Below are positions 15,896 to 24,937 of a DNA stretch of 64,000 nucleotides, piece after piece. The translations under genes and the position numbers were made by a program. The notes under the pieces were generated by a model that saw only the letters and a program-made list of their open reading frames with translations, did not search any database and had not been told where the DNA came from. Positions within the stretch are counted from its first letter, which is position 1. Every line of letters begins with the position of its first letter. The stretch lies in NCBI RefSeq assembly GCF_009939005.1, contig NZ_JAACJS010000015.1, positions 374,325 through 438,324 of the forward strand, written 5' to 3'. The stretch is from Sediminibacterium roseum (GTDB taxonomy: Bacteria > Bacteroidota > Bacteroidia > Chitinophagales > Chitinophagaceae).

Positions 15896-17679
15896 GTTTC
15901 ATACCCGATGGCAACAACTTTTTCATCACATCAAACCGCGATGAGAAAGTGACGAGGCGGCGAGCCGTACCGCCGTCCACGGTGTGCGTCAATGGAACGA
16001 ATATCCTTTGCCCGGCAGATGGAGACGCGGGTGGAAGCTGGATCGCTGTGAAAGAAAACGGGGATGCAGCGGTTCTGCTCAACGGCGCGTTTACCAGGCA
16101 TGAACCCGCGCCGCCGTACCGCGAGAGCAGGGGCATTGTGTTCTCCAGGTTGATCGCTTCGGCACAACCGGTTGAACAACTCCGTGCAGAAGATCTATGC
16201 GGGATCGCACCTTTCACACTGGTACTGCTCACCGGCACAAAACTCTTTGAGTTTCGATGGGATGGCGTGGAAAAACACCTTGCCGAATTGAACGCATCAA
16301 CGGCGCAGATATGGTCGTCGGTAACTTTATACGATGCAGCGGCAAAAGCGCAAAGGGAACAATGGTTCCGAAAGTTTACAGATGGGGCTGCAACAATGGA
16401 TACAAAAAAGATTACGCGTTTCCACAGGTTTGCCGGGCAGGAAGATCAACGCAATGGCCTCGTGATCAACAGGGAGAACGGGATGCGCACGGTAAGCATC
16501 ACTTCCATTCATATAAAACCCGGTAAAGCAGGCATGACTTATTCGGACCTTGTTGAAGGGCTCGAAGTTTCATCGGCCATTGCAATTAAAAAAGACCTCA
16601 CCAAAAAAGAGCGCCTGTTCAATCAGGTTTCTTACCGGCTGAGAAGAACTGCGATCGTATTTTTTAGCTGGGAATACTGGCCCTTCCACTTCGTTTACGG
16701 CCCATTGTACGTGTATTGGTTGTGGTTGAGCCTACGCGCCCGTTCCTTCTTTTTTTTCAGTACGGCCAACCCCGGAATAGAGAATGCAGGATTCACCCTT
16801 GAGCGCAAAAGCCGGATCTATGCGTTGCTGCCCGGAACATCGTATCCTTCCACGTTGTTTGTGCCGATGAACGAGACACCTGATGCGCTGCTTAAAAAAA
16901 GAACCCAATATTTTTCTACCTACCCGCTCATCGCGAAACCGGATATCGGCGAACGCGGCACAGGCGTTAAGCTGCTCCACAGCGATGACGACCTTATGGA
17001 ATACCGCAACAACAACCGCATCGATTTCCTGCTGCAGGAATTCATCGACTACCCCTGTGAAGCAGGGATCTTCTACTACAGGATTCCCGGGGAAAGCAAA
17101 GGCAGGATCTCGGGCATCGTTGGCAAAGAATTGCTTGGGGTAACGGGAGATGGTACTTCAACCATTGAAATGCTGATCAAAAAAGAAAACCGGTTCTTCC
17201 TGCAATGGCCGGTGATGAAAAAACAATACGGGGCCATGCTGCAAACGATCCTGCCCGCGGGCGAATCAAAACAACTCGTGCCTTATGGCAATCATTGCCG
17301 CGGCGCGAAGTTTACAGACCTCAGCGATAAGGCCACCCTAAAACTGCAGAACACGATCGATGAGCTGTGCAGTCAGATCCCGGGTTTCTATTATGGCAGG
17401 CTGGATATCAAATACCGCAGCTGGGAAGAACTCTGCGACGGCAAATTTTTCTCCATTATCGAACTCAACGGCGCAGGAAGTGAACCCACCCATATCTACG
17501 ACCCCAAACATTCGCTGTTCTTTGCATGGAAAGAGATCGTACGTCATTGGAACATCCTTTACCGCATCGGCATGCGCAACCAAAAGAAAGCGGGTGTTCG
17601 CTTTATGAAAACATCGGAAGGTTTGAGAATGCTGAAAGAACACGCGCGCCACCGCAGGCTGCTGGAGATCCATGAATGA
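15883..17679 (+). CDS. NRDE (TANGO2-like) domain fused to an ATP-grasp domain
   Basis: 598 residues. Residues 1 to about 235 are an NRDE/TANGO2-type domain starting MCTVSFIP with the signature TSNRDEK at 18-24, GGSWIAV and ALLNGAFTRH-like segments. Residues about 250-310 contain aromatic and hydrophobic WEYWPFHFVYGPLYVYWLWL, which probably touches the membrane. Residues about 310-560 are ATP-grasp-like: YPLIAKPDIGERGTGV, a LLQEFIDYPCEAGIFYYR strand, GVTGDGTST, and YYGRLDIKY followed by IIELNGAGSEP, matching the metal- and ATP-binding DxxxxNG region. I know both parts as separate, often neighbouring Bacteroidota proteins; here they form one reading frame. No stop or frameshift separates them. 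Product unknown. Confidence 0.82.
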   Translation: MCTVSFIPDGNNFFITSNRDEKVTRRRAVPPSTVCVNGTNILCPADGDAGGSWIAVKENGDAAVLLNGAFTRHEPAPPYRESRGIVFSRLIASAQPVEQLRAEDLCGIAPFTLVLLTGTKLFEFRWDGVEKHLAELNASTAQIWSSVTLYDAAAKAQREQWFRKFTDGAATMDTKKITRFHRFAGQEDQRNGLVINRENGMRTVSITSIHIKPGKAGMTYSDLVEGLEVSSAIAIKKDLTKKERLFNQVSYRLRRTAIVFFSWEYWPFHFVYGPLYVYWLWLSLRARSFFFFSTANPGIENAGFTLERKSRIYALLPGTSYPSTLFVPMNETPDALLKKRTQYFSTYPLIAKPDIGERGTGVKLLHSDDDLMEYRNNNRIDFLLQEFIDYPCEAGIFYYRIPGESKGRISGIVGKELLGVTGDGTSTIEMLIKKENRFFLQWPVMKKQYGAMLQTILPAGESKQLVPYGNHCRGAKFTDLSDKATLKLQNTIDELCSQIPGFYYGRLDIKYRSWEELCDGKFFSIIELNGAGSEPTHIYDPKHSLFFAWKEIVRHWNILYRIGMRNQKKAGVRFMKTSEGLRMLKEHARHRRLLEIHE

Positions 17680-17892
17680 CGGGCTTCGGCTCCTTCATTC
17701 TAATCTGATTCTAATCTCCATCCAACCCATTTCAAACCAATTCTTCTTTCTTTTGTACCTCAGTAATATGTACCGGGTATCACTGACCCTCATACAAGGT
17801 TTATGGCTACCGGTTTTGGTTAATGATGACTGGGGATGAGTGGCATGTTTTCCCATGTGCAGCTCTATAAGCATAACACTTATCCCCCCGCG
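17680..17892. other. Gene-free stretch after the YHS operon
   Basis: No protein gene was recognised in the 311 bases between the fusion gene and the stress-protein gene. The segment has a T-rich start, a TTTTGTACCTCAG patch, and ends in an intrinsic terminator. It may hold the operon's 3' untranslated region or a small RNA; nothing more can be supported. Confidence 0.5.
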
Positions 17893-17922
17893 GGCTGTCG
17901 TTGAGAAACGGCAGCCTTTTTT
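17893..17922 (+). terminator. Intrinsic terminator
   Basis: Stem GGCTGTCGTT / AACGGCAGCC with one G-T wobble and a 4-base loop, followed by TTTTTT. It lies about 215 bases after the fusion gene and about 70 before the stress-protein start, so it ends the operon or a short transcript between them. Confidence 0.75.
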
Positions 17923-17990
17923 CCAATGGTATTCAGATTGAACGGCCCCTGTGCAGGCGATTTTAGTTTTACCCTTTGAAAGCAAACCAT

Positions 17991-18851
17991 ATGAACGAAA
18001 GCGCCCCCATTGTAAAAAGGATCCTGCTCCCGGTAAACCTCGACCAGGTTTCGCTTGCGATGGCCAGGCAGGTAGCAGGGCTCGCAAAGGACCATGGCGC
18101 AGCGCTGCTGCTGCTTCATGTGGCGGATGCTGAAAATATTTCGTTCGGCAAATTGCTCAACCGTTTTTTTTGTACGGACTCATTTGTTTCAAACATCAAT
18201 CACAAAGATGCGTTGCTCAAAACATGGCAAAGAAACCTCCAGGTTTCGTATGGCATTCCTGTTTCAGGCGAAGTGTGTTGTGGCGATTGGGCGGGCTGCA
18301 TACTCTCTGCCGCCACCGCAAGAAAAGTTGACATGGTTGCCCTTACCCGCCCGCCTGAACAACGCTGGTGGACGATCTTCAAAAACGACCCGCTGGAAAC
18401 GGTGATGCGCCGCAGTCCCTGCCAGGTAATGACCCTCTTTTCCTCGGCCCCGGGCACAAATGAGTGGAAAAACATCGTGATACCGGTTACAGGATTTGTA
18501 CCAGAAACCAGGCTCAAAACCATTTACCCCGTTGCAAGGAACAACAAGGTGAAGATCCATCTCATTACCATAGACAACAACGACAACAGCCCGCAGTTTT
18601 CTTTTATCATGGATACATTGAAGATCCTCAAAGCAGCTGGCAACATACAGGTTGAATGCAATTGCATCAAACGCAGCATGAACCCGGAGCAGAGTTTTGT
18701 GGAATATGCAGGCAGGGTAAATGCAGACGTATTGATGACGGCCAAACGCCTGCCCTACCTCGGTTTCCGGCACTTCTGGAGAAGGTTGCTGAGGCCGTTC
18801 TCAAAACTATCCCGGTACGAACCGGGAACATTGTACCGGCCCTCGCTTTGA
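17991..18851 (+). CDS. Universal stress protein family (two-domain)
   Basis: 286 residues from ATG 17991; a TTG at 17976 is in frame but falls in a promoter-like TACCCTTTG. The first domain starts VKRILLPVNLDQVSLAMARQ and continues AALLLLHVADAE, the Rossmann-like Usp opening. A second Usp-like half begins NIVIPVTGFVPETRLKTIYP and has KIHLITIDNNDN. The glycine-rich ATP-binding GxxGxxxxGS/T motif is not evident, so it may be a non-ATP-binding type. The tail RFRHFWRRLLRPFSKLS is basic. A response regulator follows 49 bases downstream. Stress role inferred from family. Confidence 0.72.
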   Translation: MNESAPIVKRILLPVNLDQVSLAMARQVAGLAKDHGAALLLLHVADAENISFGKLLNRFFCTDSFVSNINHKDALLKTWQRNLQVSYGIPVSGEVCCGDWAGCILSAATARKVDMVALTRPPEQRWWTIFKNDPLETVMRRSPCQVMTLFSSAPGTNEWKNIVIPVTGFVPETRLKTIYPVARNNKVKIHLITIDNNDNSPQFSFIMDTLKILKAAGNIQVECNCIKRSMNPEQSFVEYAGRVNADVLMTAKRLPYLGFRHFWRRLLRPFSKLSRYEPGTLYRPSL

Positions 18852-18900
18852 ACGCAAACCTGGTGAAAATAAAAACCAAACGACAACCAAGCCCGCCCGC

Positions 18901-19320
18901 ATGTTGACGCCAATCAAAATATTACTCGCCGACGCAGACACCGCAGACGCCACGGAAGTGCGGTGGGCGCTCGACAAATTAAAAGTGAACTATTCCCTCA
19001 CCCATGTAACCAGTGGAGGCGAAGTGATACGCTGTTTACAGAAAGACGACGCAGAAGGGAAACTGCCTTACGTGCTGCTGATGGACATTAACCTGCCGGA
19101 TAAAAACGGCGTTGAGGTGCTTACCGAGATCCGGCAGAACGCAGCATGGAAAAAGATCAAATGTTTCTTTTTATCCAGGGGAGGAAAAAGGCCCGATGCA
19201 AAACAACTCAGGCATCTGAACATCGCCGGGTATATTTCAAAACCTTTCCAGTTGTCGAACTCCCTGTCGATGGACTCGCTCAACCTGGTGATCGATCTTG
19301 TCAATTTTAAAACCTTGTAG
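18901..19320 (+). CDS. Single-domain response regulator (CheY-like)
   Basis: 139 residues forming only a receiver domain. It has the acidic pair in LLADADTAD, the phosphorylation Asp in YVLLMDINLPDKNG, a Ser in FFLSRGG at the conserved Thr/Ser position, and the Lys in YISKPF. A long insert sits between alpha4 and the end (QLSNSLSMDSLNLVIDLV). No output domain is present, so it acts through protein contacts. The related receiver at 63623-64000 has the same LLxDINxPxxNG core. No histidine kinase is in the window. Confidence 0.9.
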   Translation: MLTPIKILLADADTADATEVRWALDKLKVNYSLTHVTSGGEVIRCLQKDDAEGKLPYVLLMDINLPDKNGVEVLTEIRQNAAWKKIKCFFLSRGGKRPDAKQLRHLNIAGYISKPFQLSNSLSMDSLNLVIDLVNFKTL

Positions 19321-19341
19321 CTGCAAGCCAAAGCATACAAC

Positions 19342-19869
19342 CTACTTCGTTGTTACCGCCCCGATCTTTTTGCCGAGTTTGTCAAACTCGATATCGTTGG
19401 GCTCCCACAGCTCTACCTTGTTTCCTTCCACATCGATGATGTGAACAAATTTGCCGTATTCTACAGTCTCAATTTTATCGGCGATGGTTACGCCTTCCAG
19501 TTGCAGTTGCGCAACCAGTTTCTCAAGATCCGCCACGCGGTAGTTGATCATGAAATCGCGCGTGCCGGGGTCAAAATACTTTGTTGTTTCCGCAAACGGG
19601 CTCCATTGTGTGAAACCCTTCCGGGTGCTGTCGGTGGCCTGTTTCCATTCAAACACGGCACCATATGTATTGGTCTGCAGGCCGAGATGCGTTTTGTACC
19701 ACTCGCGCATTTTCTTTGGATCCCTGCATTTGAAAAAGATCCCGCCGATACCCGTTACCCGCTTGGGCAACGGCTCTTCATGGCCCTTTCTAACAAACAT
19801 CGAGTTGAACCCGAAACCCAGGAAGAAGGTTGCAAGCAGTACCATCGTGGTAACAATTCGTTTTTTCAT
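19342..19869 (-). CDS. Exported VOC (glyoxalase-like) protein
   Basis: 175 residues with an N-terminal hydrophobic segment (VTTMVLLATFFLGFGFNSMF) that is a signal anchor or uncleaved signal, then one vicinal-oxygen-chelate domain: VTGIGGIFFKCRDPKKMREW, YKTHLGLQ, YRVADLEKLVAQLQLEGV and FVHIIDVEGNKVELWEPND. The strand ends supply family metal ligands (the Glu in VELWEP is typical). An extracytoplasmic VOC domain is less usual than a cytosolic one. Substrate unknown. Divergent from the DPP4-like peptidase. Confidence 0.83.
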   Translation of the reverse strand: MKKRIVTTMVLLATFFLGFGFNSMFVRKGHEEPLPKRVTGIGGIFFKCRDPKKMREWYKTHLGLQTNTYGAVFEWKQATDSTRKGFTQWSPFAETTKYFDPGTRDFMINYRVADLEKLVAQLQLEGVTIADKIETVEYGKFVHIIDVEGNKVELWEPNDIEFDKLGKKIGAVTTK

Positions 19870-19990
19870 GTGCAGGTGCTTTGGCGATAAAATTAAGACA
19901 GAAGGTTAAAATACGAGGATACTAAGTGAAATAACTGCATCAACGCCAACACCCGTAGCAGTAATTTACATCCAACCAATTCTTTCTACC

Positions 19991-22264
19991 GTGAAACGCA
20001 CGATCACCCTGCTTACCTGTGCTGCCGTTTTTACCGCAGCCATCCTTCCTGCAAAAAAAACAGTGGCGCAAGGCACCCTGCGCGATTACCAGCGCGCCGA
20101 AGCTATGAACGGGTTGAAGGAAAACAAGATCCTGGGAGCGGCAGATGGTGTGAAATGGACAAACGGCGTTCTGCTGTACAGCACATTAACAACCCGCGGA
20201 AAAGAATTCATCAAAGTAGATGTACAGCAAAAAACAAAACAGCCTGTTTACGATCCCGCAGAACTGGCTGCAGCATTAACAGGCGCCGGCAGGAAAACAA
20301 ATGCCGCCGAGCTGCCTTTCCAGGAGATTACGCTCGGCGACCAGGAAATAAAATTTACGATCGGCGACTCAAACTGGACCTACAGGCTTGATACCAAACA
20401 GGCAACCGCCGTAAAAATACCGGCATCTGCGCGGAACGCAGGGCCAAACCGCGCCTGGAGCGAGATCAATACAGGGCAAGGCGAAAGACCTGTTAATTCG
20501 CCGGATGGCAAATGGGTCGCTTTTATCAGGGAGAACAACGTGTATATCCGCTCCGCTAAAAATACACAGGAGCAATACCAACTGTCTTTCGACGGATCGC
20601 CCGGCGAATACTATGCCTCCTTCATTTCATGGTCGCCCGACTCCAGGCACCTTGCAACAGCGAAGATCCGCCCTGCAAAAGAGCATCCTGTTTACCTGAT
20701 CGAATCATCACCGCTTGATCAATTACAGCCAAAGCTCCATACACGCAATTACCTCAAACCGGGCGACGCTTTGCAGCAAAGACAACCTTATGTTTTTTCG
20801 GTCGAATCCAAAAGATCGTACGGTGCAAATGCAGTGGCCATTGCGGACCAATACAACCTCACCAACCCGGTGTGGCGCAAAGACAGCCGTGCAGTATCGT
20901 TTGAATACAACCAGCGCGGCCACCAGCAATACAAAGTAATGGAGCTCGATACAAAGGGCGCAACGCGTGATCTCATCAAGGAAGAAAGCGCAACCTTTAT
21001 CGATTACAGCGGTAAAAGATACCGGTACGATCTTGCCGATGGAAAAGAAACCATATGGGCCTCGGAGCGGGATGGCTGGAACCATTTGTATTTATACGAT
21101 GACAAAGGAAATGTAAAAAACCAGATCACCAAAGGCGATTGGGTGGTGAGGCGCGTGGTGAGGGTAGACGAAACAAAACGCAACCTCATTTTTGAAGCGA
21201 GTGGAAAGACTACAGGCATCGATCCATATTTTATTCAATATTACAGCATCAATTTCGATGGCACGGGACTAACGGAACTGACCCACGAGAACGGCAACCA
21301 TACTGCATATTTTTCTCCCGATTACAATTATTTTGTTGATGTGTATTCGAGGATAGATGCGCCGCCGGTAACCGTTTTAAAAAATACGGCAGATGGCAAA
21401 ACCATCATGGAACTGGAGACAGCAGACATTTCCAATTTGCTTAAAACAGGATGGAAACTGCCTGAAGTATTTGTTTCAAAGGCACGTGATGGCAAAACAG
21501 ATATATGGGGCATGATCATTCGCCCCAGCAATTTTGATCCGAATAAGAAATACCCGGTGATAGAATACATCTACGCTGGCCCGCACAGCTTTTTTGTTCC
21601 CAAAAGTTTTGTAACAGATTCGCGCGGCTCGCTGCATGAGCTGGCGGAGCTGGGTTTTATTGTTGTGCAGTGCGATGGCATGGGAACCAATGGCCGCTCA
21701 AAGGCCTTTCTTGATGTTTGCTGGAAAAACCTGAAAGACGGCGGTTTCCCCGACCGCATTGCCTTTATGCAGAGCGCGGCAAAAAAATACCCGTACATGA
21801 ACCTTGATAAAGTGGGCATTTTTGGAAACTCCGCCGGTGGACAAAGCTCCATGGGCGCGTTGCTGTTTCATCCCGATTTTTATAAGGTGGCCGTTTCTTC
21901 ATCGGGTTGCCACGACAACCGCATGGATAAGATCTGGTGGAACGAACAATGGATGGGCTATCCCATCGGGCCGCAGTATGCAGAATCGTCCAACGTAACG
22001 CATGCGGCCAACCTGAAAGGAAAGCTGTTGCTGATATTGGGAGAAATGGATGAGAACGTGGATCCCTCATCAACCAAACAACTCATGAATGCATTGATCA
22101 AAGCCAATAAGAATTTTGATTTCATCGAAATACCGGGGATGGGGCATTCGCTTGGTGGCGACTATGGGGAGCACAAACGCAGGGACTTCTTTGTAAAACA
22201 TCTATTGGGCGTGGACCCACCTGAATGGAACTGGGTGCAGCGCATCACGGTTCCTAAACCATAA
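19991..22264 (+). CDS. Exported prolyl oligopeptidase-family peptidase (DPP4-like, S9)
   Basis: 757 residues from GTG 19991. Signal peptide (TLLTCAAVFTAAILPAKK.VAQ), an N-terminal eight-bladed propeller region (PDGKWVAFIRENNVYIRSA, WSPDSRHLA, WRKDSRAVSFEYNQRGHQ) and a C-terminal alpha/beta hydrolase. The nucleophile is Ser at about residue 614 in GIFGNSAGGQ, which departs from the common GWSYGG. The acid is in GEMDENVDPS, and the His is in GMGHSLGG at about 719. It likely removes dipeptides from periplasmic peptides. Downstream methyltransferase on the same strand, 54 bases away. Confidence 0.92.
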   Translation: MKRTITLLTCAAVFTAAILPAKKTVAQGTLRDYQRAEAMNGLKENKILGAADGVKWTNGVLLYSTLTTRGKEFIKVDVQQKTKQPVYDPAELAAALTGAGRKTNAAELPFQEITLGDQEIKFTIGDSNWTYRLDTKQATAVKIPASARNAGPNRAWSEINTGQGERPVNSPDGKWVAFIRENNVYIRSAKNTQEQYQLSFDGSPGEYYASFISWSPDSRHLATAKIRPAKEHPVYLIESSPLDQLQPKLHTRNYLKPGDALQQRQPYVFSVESKRSYGANAVAIADQYNLTNPVWRKDSRAVSFEYNQRGHQQYKVMELDTKGATRDLIKEESATFIDYSGKRYRYDLADGKETIWASERDGWNHLYLYDDKGNVKNQITKGDWVVRRVVRVDETKRNLIFEASGKTTGIDPYFIQYYSINFDGTGLTELTHENGNHTAYFSPDYNYFVDVYSRIDAPPVTVLKNTADGKTIMELETADISNLLKTGWKLPEVFVSKARDGKTDIWGMIIRPSNFDPNKKYPVIEYIYAGPHSFFVPKSFVTDSRGSLHELAELGFIVVQCDGMGTNGRSKAFLDVCWKNLKDGGFPDRIAFMQSAAKKYPYMNLDKVGIFGNSAGGQSSMGALLFHPDFYKVAVSSSGCHDNRMDKIWWNEQWMGYPIGPQYAESSNVTHAANLKGKLLLILGEMDENVDPSSTKQLMNALIKANKNFDFIEIPGMGHSLGGDYGEHKRRDFFVKHLLGVDPPEWNWVQRITVPKP

Positions 22265-22295
22265 ATGGAACCACCAGGGATTCCCTTCACATTTG

Positions 22296-22303
22296 TATTT
22301 TTG
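22296..22303 (+). promoter_or_regulatory. Candidate -7 promoter element
   Basis: TATTTTTG fits TAnnTTTG and ends 15 bases before the methyltransferase ATG. No matching -33 TTTG is visible at the right distance, so support is weak. Confidence 0.3.
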
Positions 22304-22318
22304 CAGCAAAGCCGATGT

Positions 22319-23077
22319 ATGCCGTGGAATCCTGATGTATACAACCAGTTCAAAGAAAAACGATACGAACCGTTTTATGACCTGCTCGGGCACATTCATG
22401 CAAAACCAGCCATGAGGATCCTCGACCTTGGCTGTGGCACCGGGGAATTGACAAAAGTACTTTCGGATAAATTTGAAGGATCAACTGTATTGGGAGTGGA
22501 TGATTCAGCAGAAATGCTGTCCAAAGCGCCAACGCAACCCAATCTCTCCTTCGCGCTGCGATCTGTTGAAGCGCAGTTGCGGCGCGCTGAAAAATGGGAC
22601 GCCATTGTTGCCAACGCCTCACTGCAATGGGTTGGAGATCACAAGGCATTGTTCCCTGAACTCATTGCACACCTTGCGCCCGGCGGACAACTCGCCGTAC
22701 AGATGCCATCACAGAAAGAAAATGCGCTGAACCAGTTGCTGCACAAACTCGTTCACGAAGAACCGTATTATGAGGTGTTGAAAAACAACATCCACTACTC
22801 GCCTGTTTTGTCTCTCGACGAGTACACGCAGCTGTTATATGCCCATGCGGCAAAGGATGTTTTGATTTACCAAAAGGTTTACCCGATCATTGCACGATCT
22901 GTTGATACGCTTTATGATTTTATTTCGGGATCGGCATTGGTTCCCTACATGGAAAGACTGGACGAAGAAATGAAGCCAGGTTTTACAAAGCAGTTCAAAG
23001 AAAGGATCGCAGAACATTTTTCTGCGGCGCCGATGGTGTATGCTTTTAAGCGGGTGATGATCGTGGGGCGGTTTTAA
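22319..23077 (+). CDS. Class I SAM methyltransferase, trans-aconitate methyltransferase-like
   Basis: 252 residues from ATG 22319 (MPWNPDVYNQFKEKRYEPF); the frame can be read from 22265 but the added 18 residues look non-coding. SAM motif I is ILDLGCGTGELTKVL. The acidic motif II is VLGVDDSAEML. Later VANASLQWVGDHKALFPELI and HLAPGGQLAVQMP match Tam-type enzymes, which begin with W(N/D)PxxYxxFxxxR. The family methylates small carboxylic acids; the substrate is not provable here. Follows the DPP4-like gene and may be co-transcribed. Confidence 0.85.
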   Translation: MPWNPDVYNQFKEKRYEPFYDLLGHIHAKPAMRILDLGCGTGELTKVLSDKFEGSTVLGVDDSAEMLSKAPTQPNLSFALRSVEAQLRRAEKWDAIVANASLQWVGDHKALFPELIAHLAPGGQLAVQMPSQKENALNQLLHKLVHEEPYYEVLKNNIHYSPVLSLDEYTQLLYAHAAKDVLIYQKVYPIIARSVDTLYDFISGSALVPYMERLDEEMKPGFTKQFKERIAEHFSAAPMVYAFKRVMIVGRF

Positions 23078-23227
23078 AGGAAAGGCAGCGCCTTGTAAAT
23101 TCCAGGGGACATTGCTCCAACACTTCGTTCTCTACACCATAACATCGAATTTTAAAAAACACAAAGGCTGCTAATGAGCAGCACGAAGAAATACGTACTG
23201 CCCATTAGCATGATACCTTCCTTTAAC

Positions 23228-23671
23228 CTAAACACTGAAAGGTCCATTGTCCACTGCGTTCGCGCCGATAATAACATTGGCATCGGTGGCCTGTACGCCT
23301 CCTGCGCTGATGTAAATGGTCTGGCGGTTTCCGGCATTTACCGCACCGGCAAACCATGCTGTGATCGCGTTCACGGTATAGAGTGCGGCCCTTGTTCCGC
23401 CCGGGGTGCTGTAGTGCACGGATAAGACGGCTGCGCCGGGAGGTATCACCCCATTCAATACAGCAGTAACAGCGATTTCAAAAGCAACCCGCTGCGCCTG
23501 CGTGGGTTCATAGGAATGATCCATGTGTCCGCAAATGTTATCGCCGTTGTTGAGGGTCATAATAACACCTACGCAGGTACCGAGGCCCGTTGTTCCAAAA
23601 TTGAAATTGGTGTTGGCAGTGATCCCATACCTGCCCTGTGCAACATGATAATCCAAAGTGATTGGTGGCAT
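23228..23671 (-). CDS. CheD-like (cysteine hydrolase fold) protein of unknown function
   Basis: 147 residues from ATG 23671 (MPPITLDYHVAQGRYGIT); an upstream ATG at 23764 adds 31 residues of unlike composition. It contains TTGLGTCVGVIMTLNNG followed by CGHMDHS, which resembles the Cys and His of CheD deamidases (LGSCV...H pattern), with a Thr just before the Cys as in that catalytic triad. The rest (PPGAAVLSVHYSTPGGT, NAGNRQTIYISAGGV) is beta-rich. No chemotaxis genes are nearby. The assignment is motif-level only; the protein could be an unrelated hydrolase-like orphan. Confidence 0.55.
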   Translation of the reverse strand: MPPITLDYHVAQGRYGITANTNFNFGTTGLGTCVGVIMTLNNGDNICGHMDHSYEPTQAQRVAFEIAVTAVLNGVIPPGAAVLSVHYSTPGGTRAALYTVNAITAWFAGAVNAGNRQTIYISAGGVQATDANVIIGANAVDNGPFSV

Positions 23672-24066
23672 ATGTATTGTTTTTGGTTTATTCCTTTTTA
23701 CGACCGTGCCATCTGAGCAGCGTGTAAACACTGGTATCCTTTGTGAACGATGAAACGATGTCATCCTGCGATGCCTTTATGCTTACTCAAAGTAATAGAG
23801 GATAAAACCGTGTCTTTTGCATTAAACACTCAATTGCTTACCATTTTGATGCGGGGCAATCGCTTACGGCCGGACGGCGGTTATTTGTACATGTGTGTAG
23901 GAATAATGATTTTTTGATTGGGTTGTAACGGCCATACGCAACAATACAGCTGCGGCCTTTTAAGTCTTAGGAAGCAGAAATGCAAAATCCGGCCGCATGA
24001 TCAACCGATTCGGGTTTAGCAGGAACTGGCAGGATAAACCACCGCAGTTTTCATTACTTTTATTCC
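23672..24066. other. Intergenic stretch without recognised gene
   Basis: The region lies between the divergent CheD-like and DUF1345 genes. An upstream extension of the CheD-like frame covers 23672-23764. No tRNA, terminator or conserved motif was recognised. The last bases (TTACTTTTATTCC before the ATG at 24067) resemble a degenerate -7 element. Confidence 0.4.
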
Positions 24067-24750
24067 ATGGCCTTAAAAAACGAACAGCGCAATATCCTTT
24101 TGCGCATGCACCCCTTGCACCGGATCGCCCTCAGCCTTGTGCTCACCGCGGCCGCTTATTTTTTATTGCCGAAAGAAGACATGAAAACTATGGTAGTGGC
24201 AATGATCCTGTGGGTGGTCTTTTCCTTCTCTTATATTATAACCAACTGGATCGTCATTTTTACGCGCCCGGTACCTGAGATCCGGAAAAAAGCAATGAGT
24301 GATGATGGCAGCGCGCCTTTTGTCTTCTTCATGGTTTTGATTGCCTGTTTTGCCAGCATGTTCACTGTGCTCCTGCTGATGATCTCCCGCAATGGTCAGA
24401 CAAACAGCCAGCCTTTATCGATCGTTGCCAGCATCACGGGTATGTTGCTCTCCTGGGTACTGGTTCATACCATATTCACGTTTCACTACGCGCACGAGTA
24501 TTACGACAGCGACGGCGACGAAAAGACGAAAATTGCAGGCGGCCTAGAGTTCCCGGGCAGCGAAAAACCCGATTATGTGGATTTTGCTTATTTCTCATTT
24601 GTGATCGGGTGTACCTTCCAGGTATCAGATGTGGAAATTTCTTCGCGAAAGATCAGGCGGATCGTACTGTTACACGGGTTGATCTCTTTCGCATTGAACA
24701 CTTTCGTAGTGGCGCTGACGATCAATTTCGTGGGGTCGTTGATGAATTGA
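24067..24750 (+). CDS. DUF1345 family integral membrane protein
   Basis: 227 residues with about six hydrophobic segments. The family signature near the C-terminus is clear: GGLEFPGSEKPDYVDFAYFS, then FVIGCTFQVSDVEISSRKIR and a LLHGLISFALNTFVVALTIN helix. The earlier LSWVLVHTIFTFHYAHEYY also fits. DUF1345 proteins are inner-membrane proteins without assigned function. It is isolated and overlaps nothing. The convergent small lipoprotein gene lies 19 bases downstream. Confidence 0.88.
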   Translation: MALKNEQRNILLRMHPLHRIALSLVLTAAAYFLLPKEDMKTMVVAMILWVVFSFSYIITNWIVIFTRPVPEIRKKAMSDDGSAPFVFFMVLIACFASMFTVLLLMISRNGQTNSQPLSIVASITGMLLSWVLVHTIFTFHYAHEYYDSDGDEKTKIAGGLEFPGSEKPDYVDFAYFSFVIGCTFQVSDVEISSRKIRRIVLLHGLISFALNTFVVALTINFVGSLMN

Positions 24751-24769
24751 GCACAGCACGGAATTGCTT

Positions 24770-24937
24770 CTATTTCTTTCCCCGCAGGATAAAGAGCGTG
24801 ATCCCGGCTGCGCCTGCGAGGTCAATCAGTCCCAGCCAGGAGGAAGAACGGATCATATTGCCCGCAGCGGCACAACTGCTCAGCAAGCAAATGCAGATGC
24901 AAAAAAGCAATAACCTGTTGAATAGTTGCGACTTCAT
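24770..24937 (-). CDS. Tiny lipoprotein with C-terminal TM helix
   Basis: 55 residues from ATG 24937 (MKSQLFNRLLLFCICICLLS); the frame extends upstream but without coding character. Lipobox LLSSC with Cys at about residue 22, then a short segment and a hydrophobic helix (LGLIDLAGAAGITLFIL) ending in RGKK. Such 50-60 residue lipoproteins with a second helix are frequent and uncharacterised in Bacteroidota. Convergent with the DUF1345 gene. Confidence 0.65.
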   Translation of the reverse strand: MKSQLFNRLLLFCICICLLSSCAAAGNMIRSSSWLGLIDLAGAAGITLFILRGKK

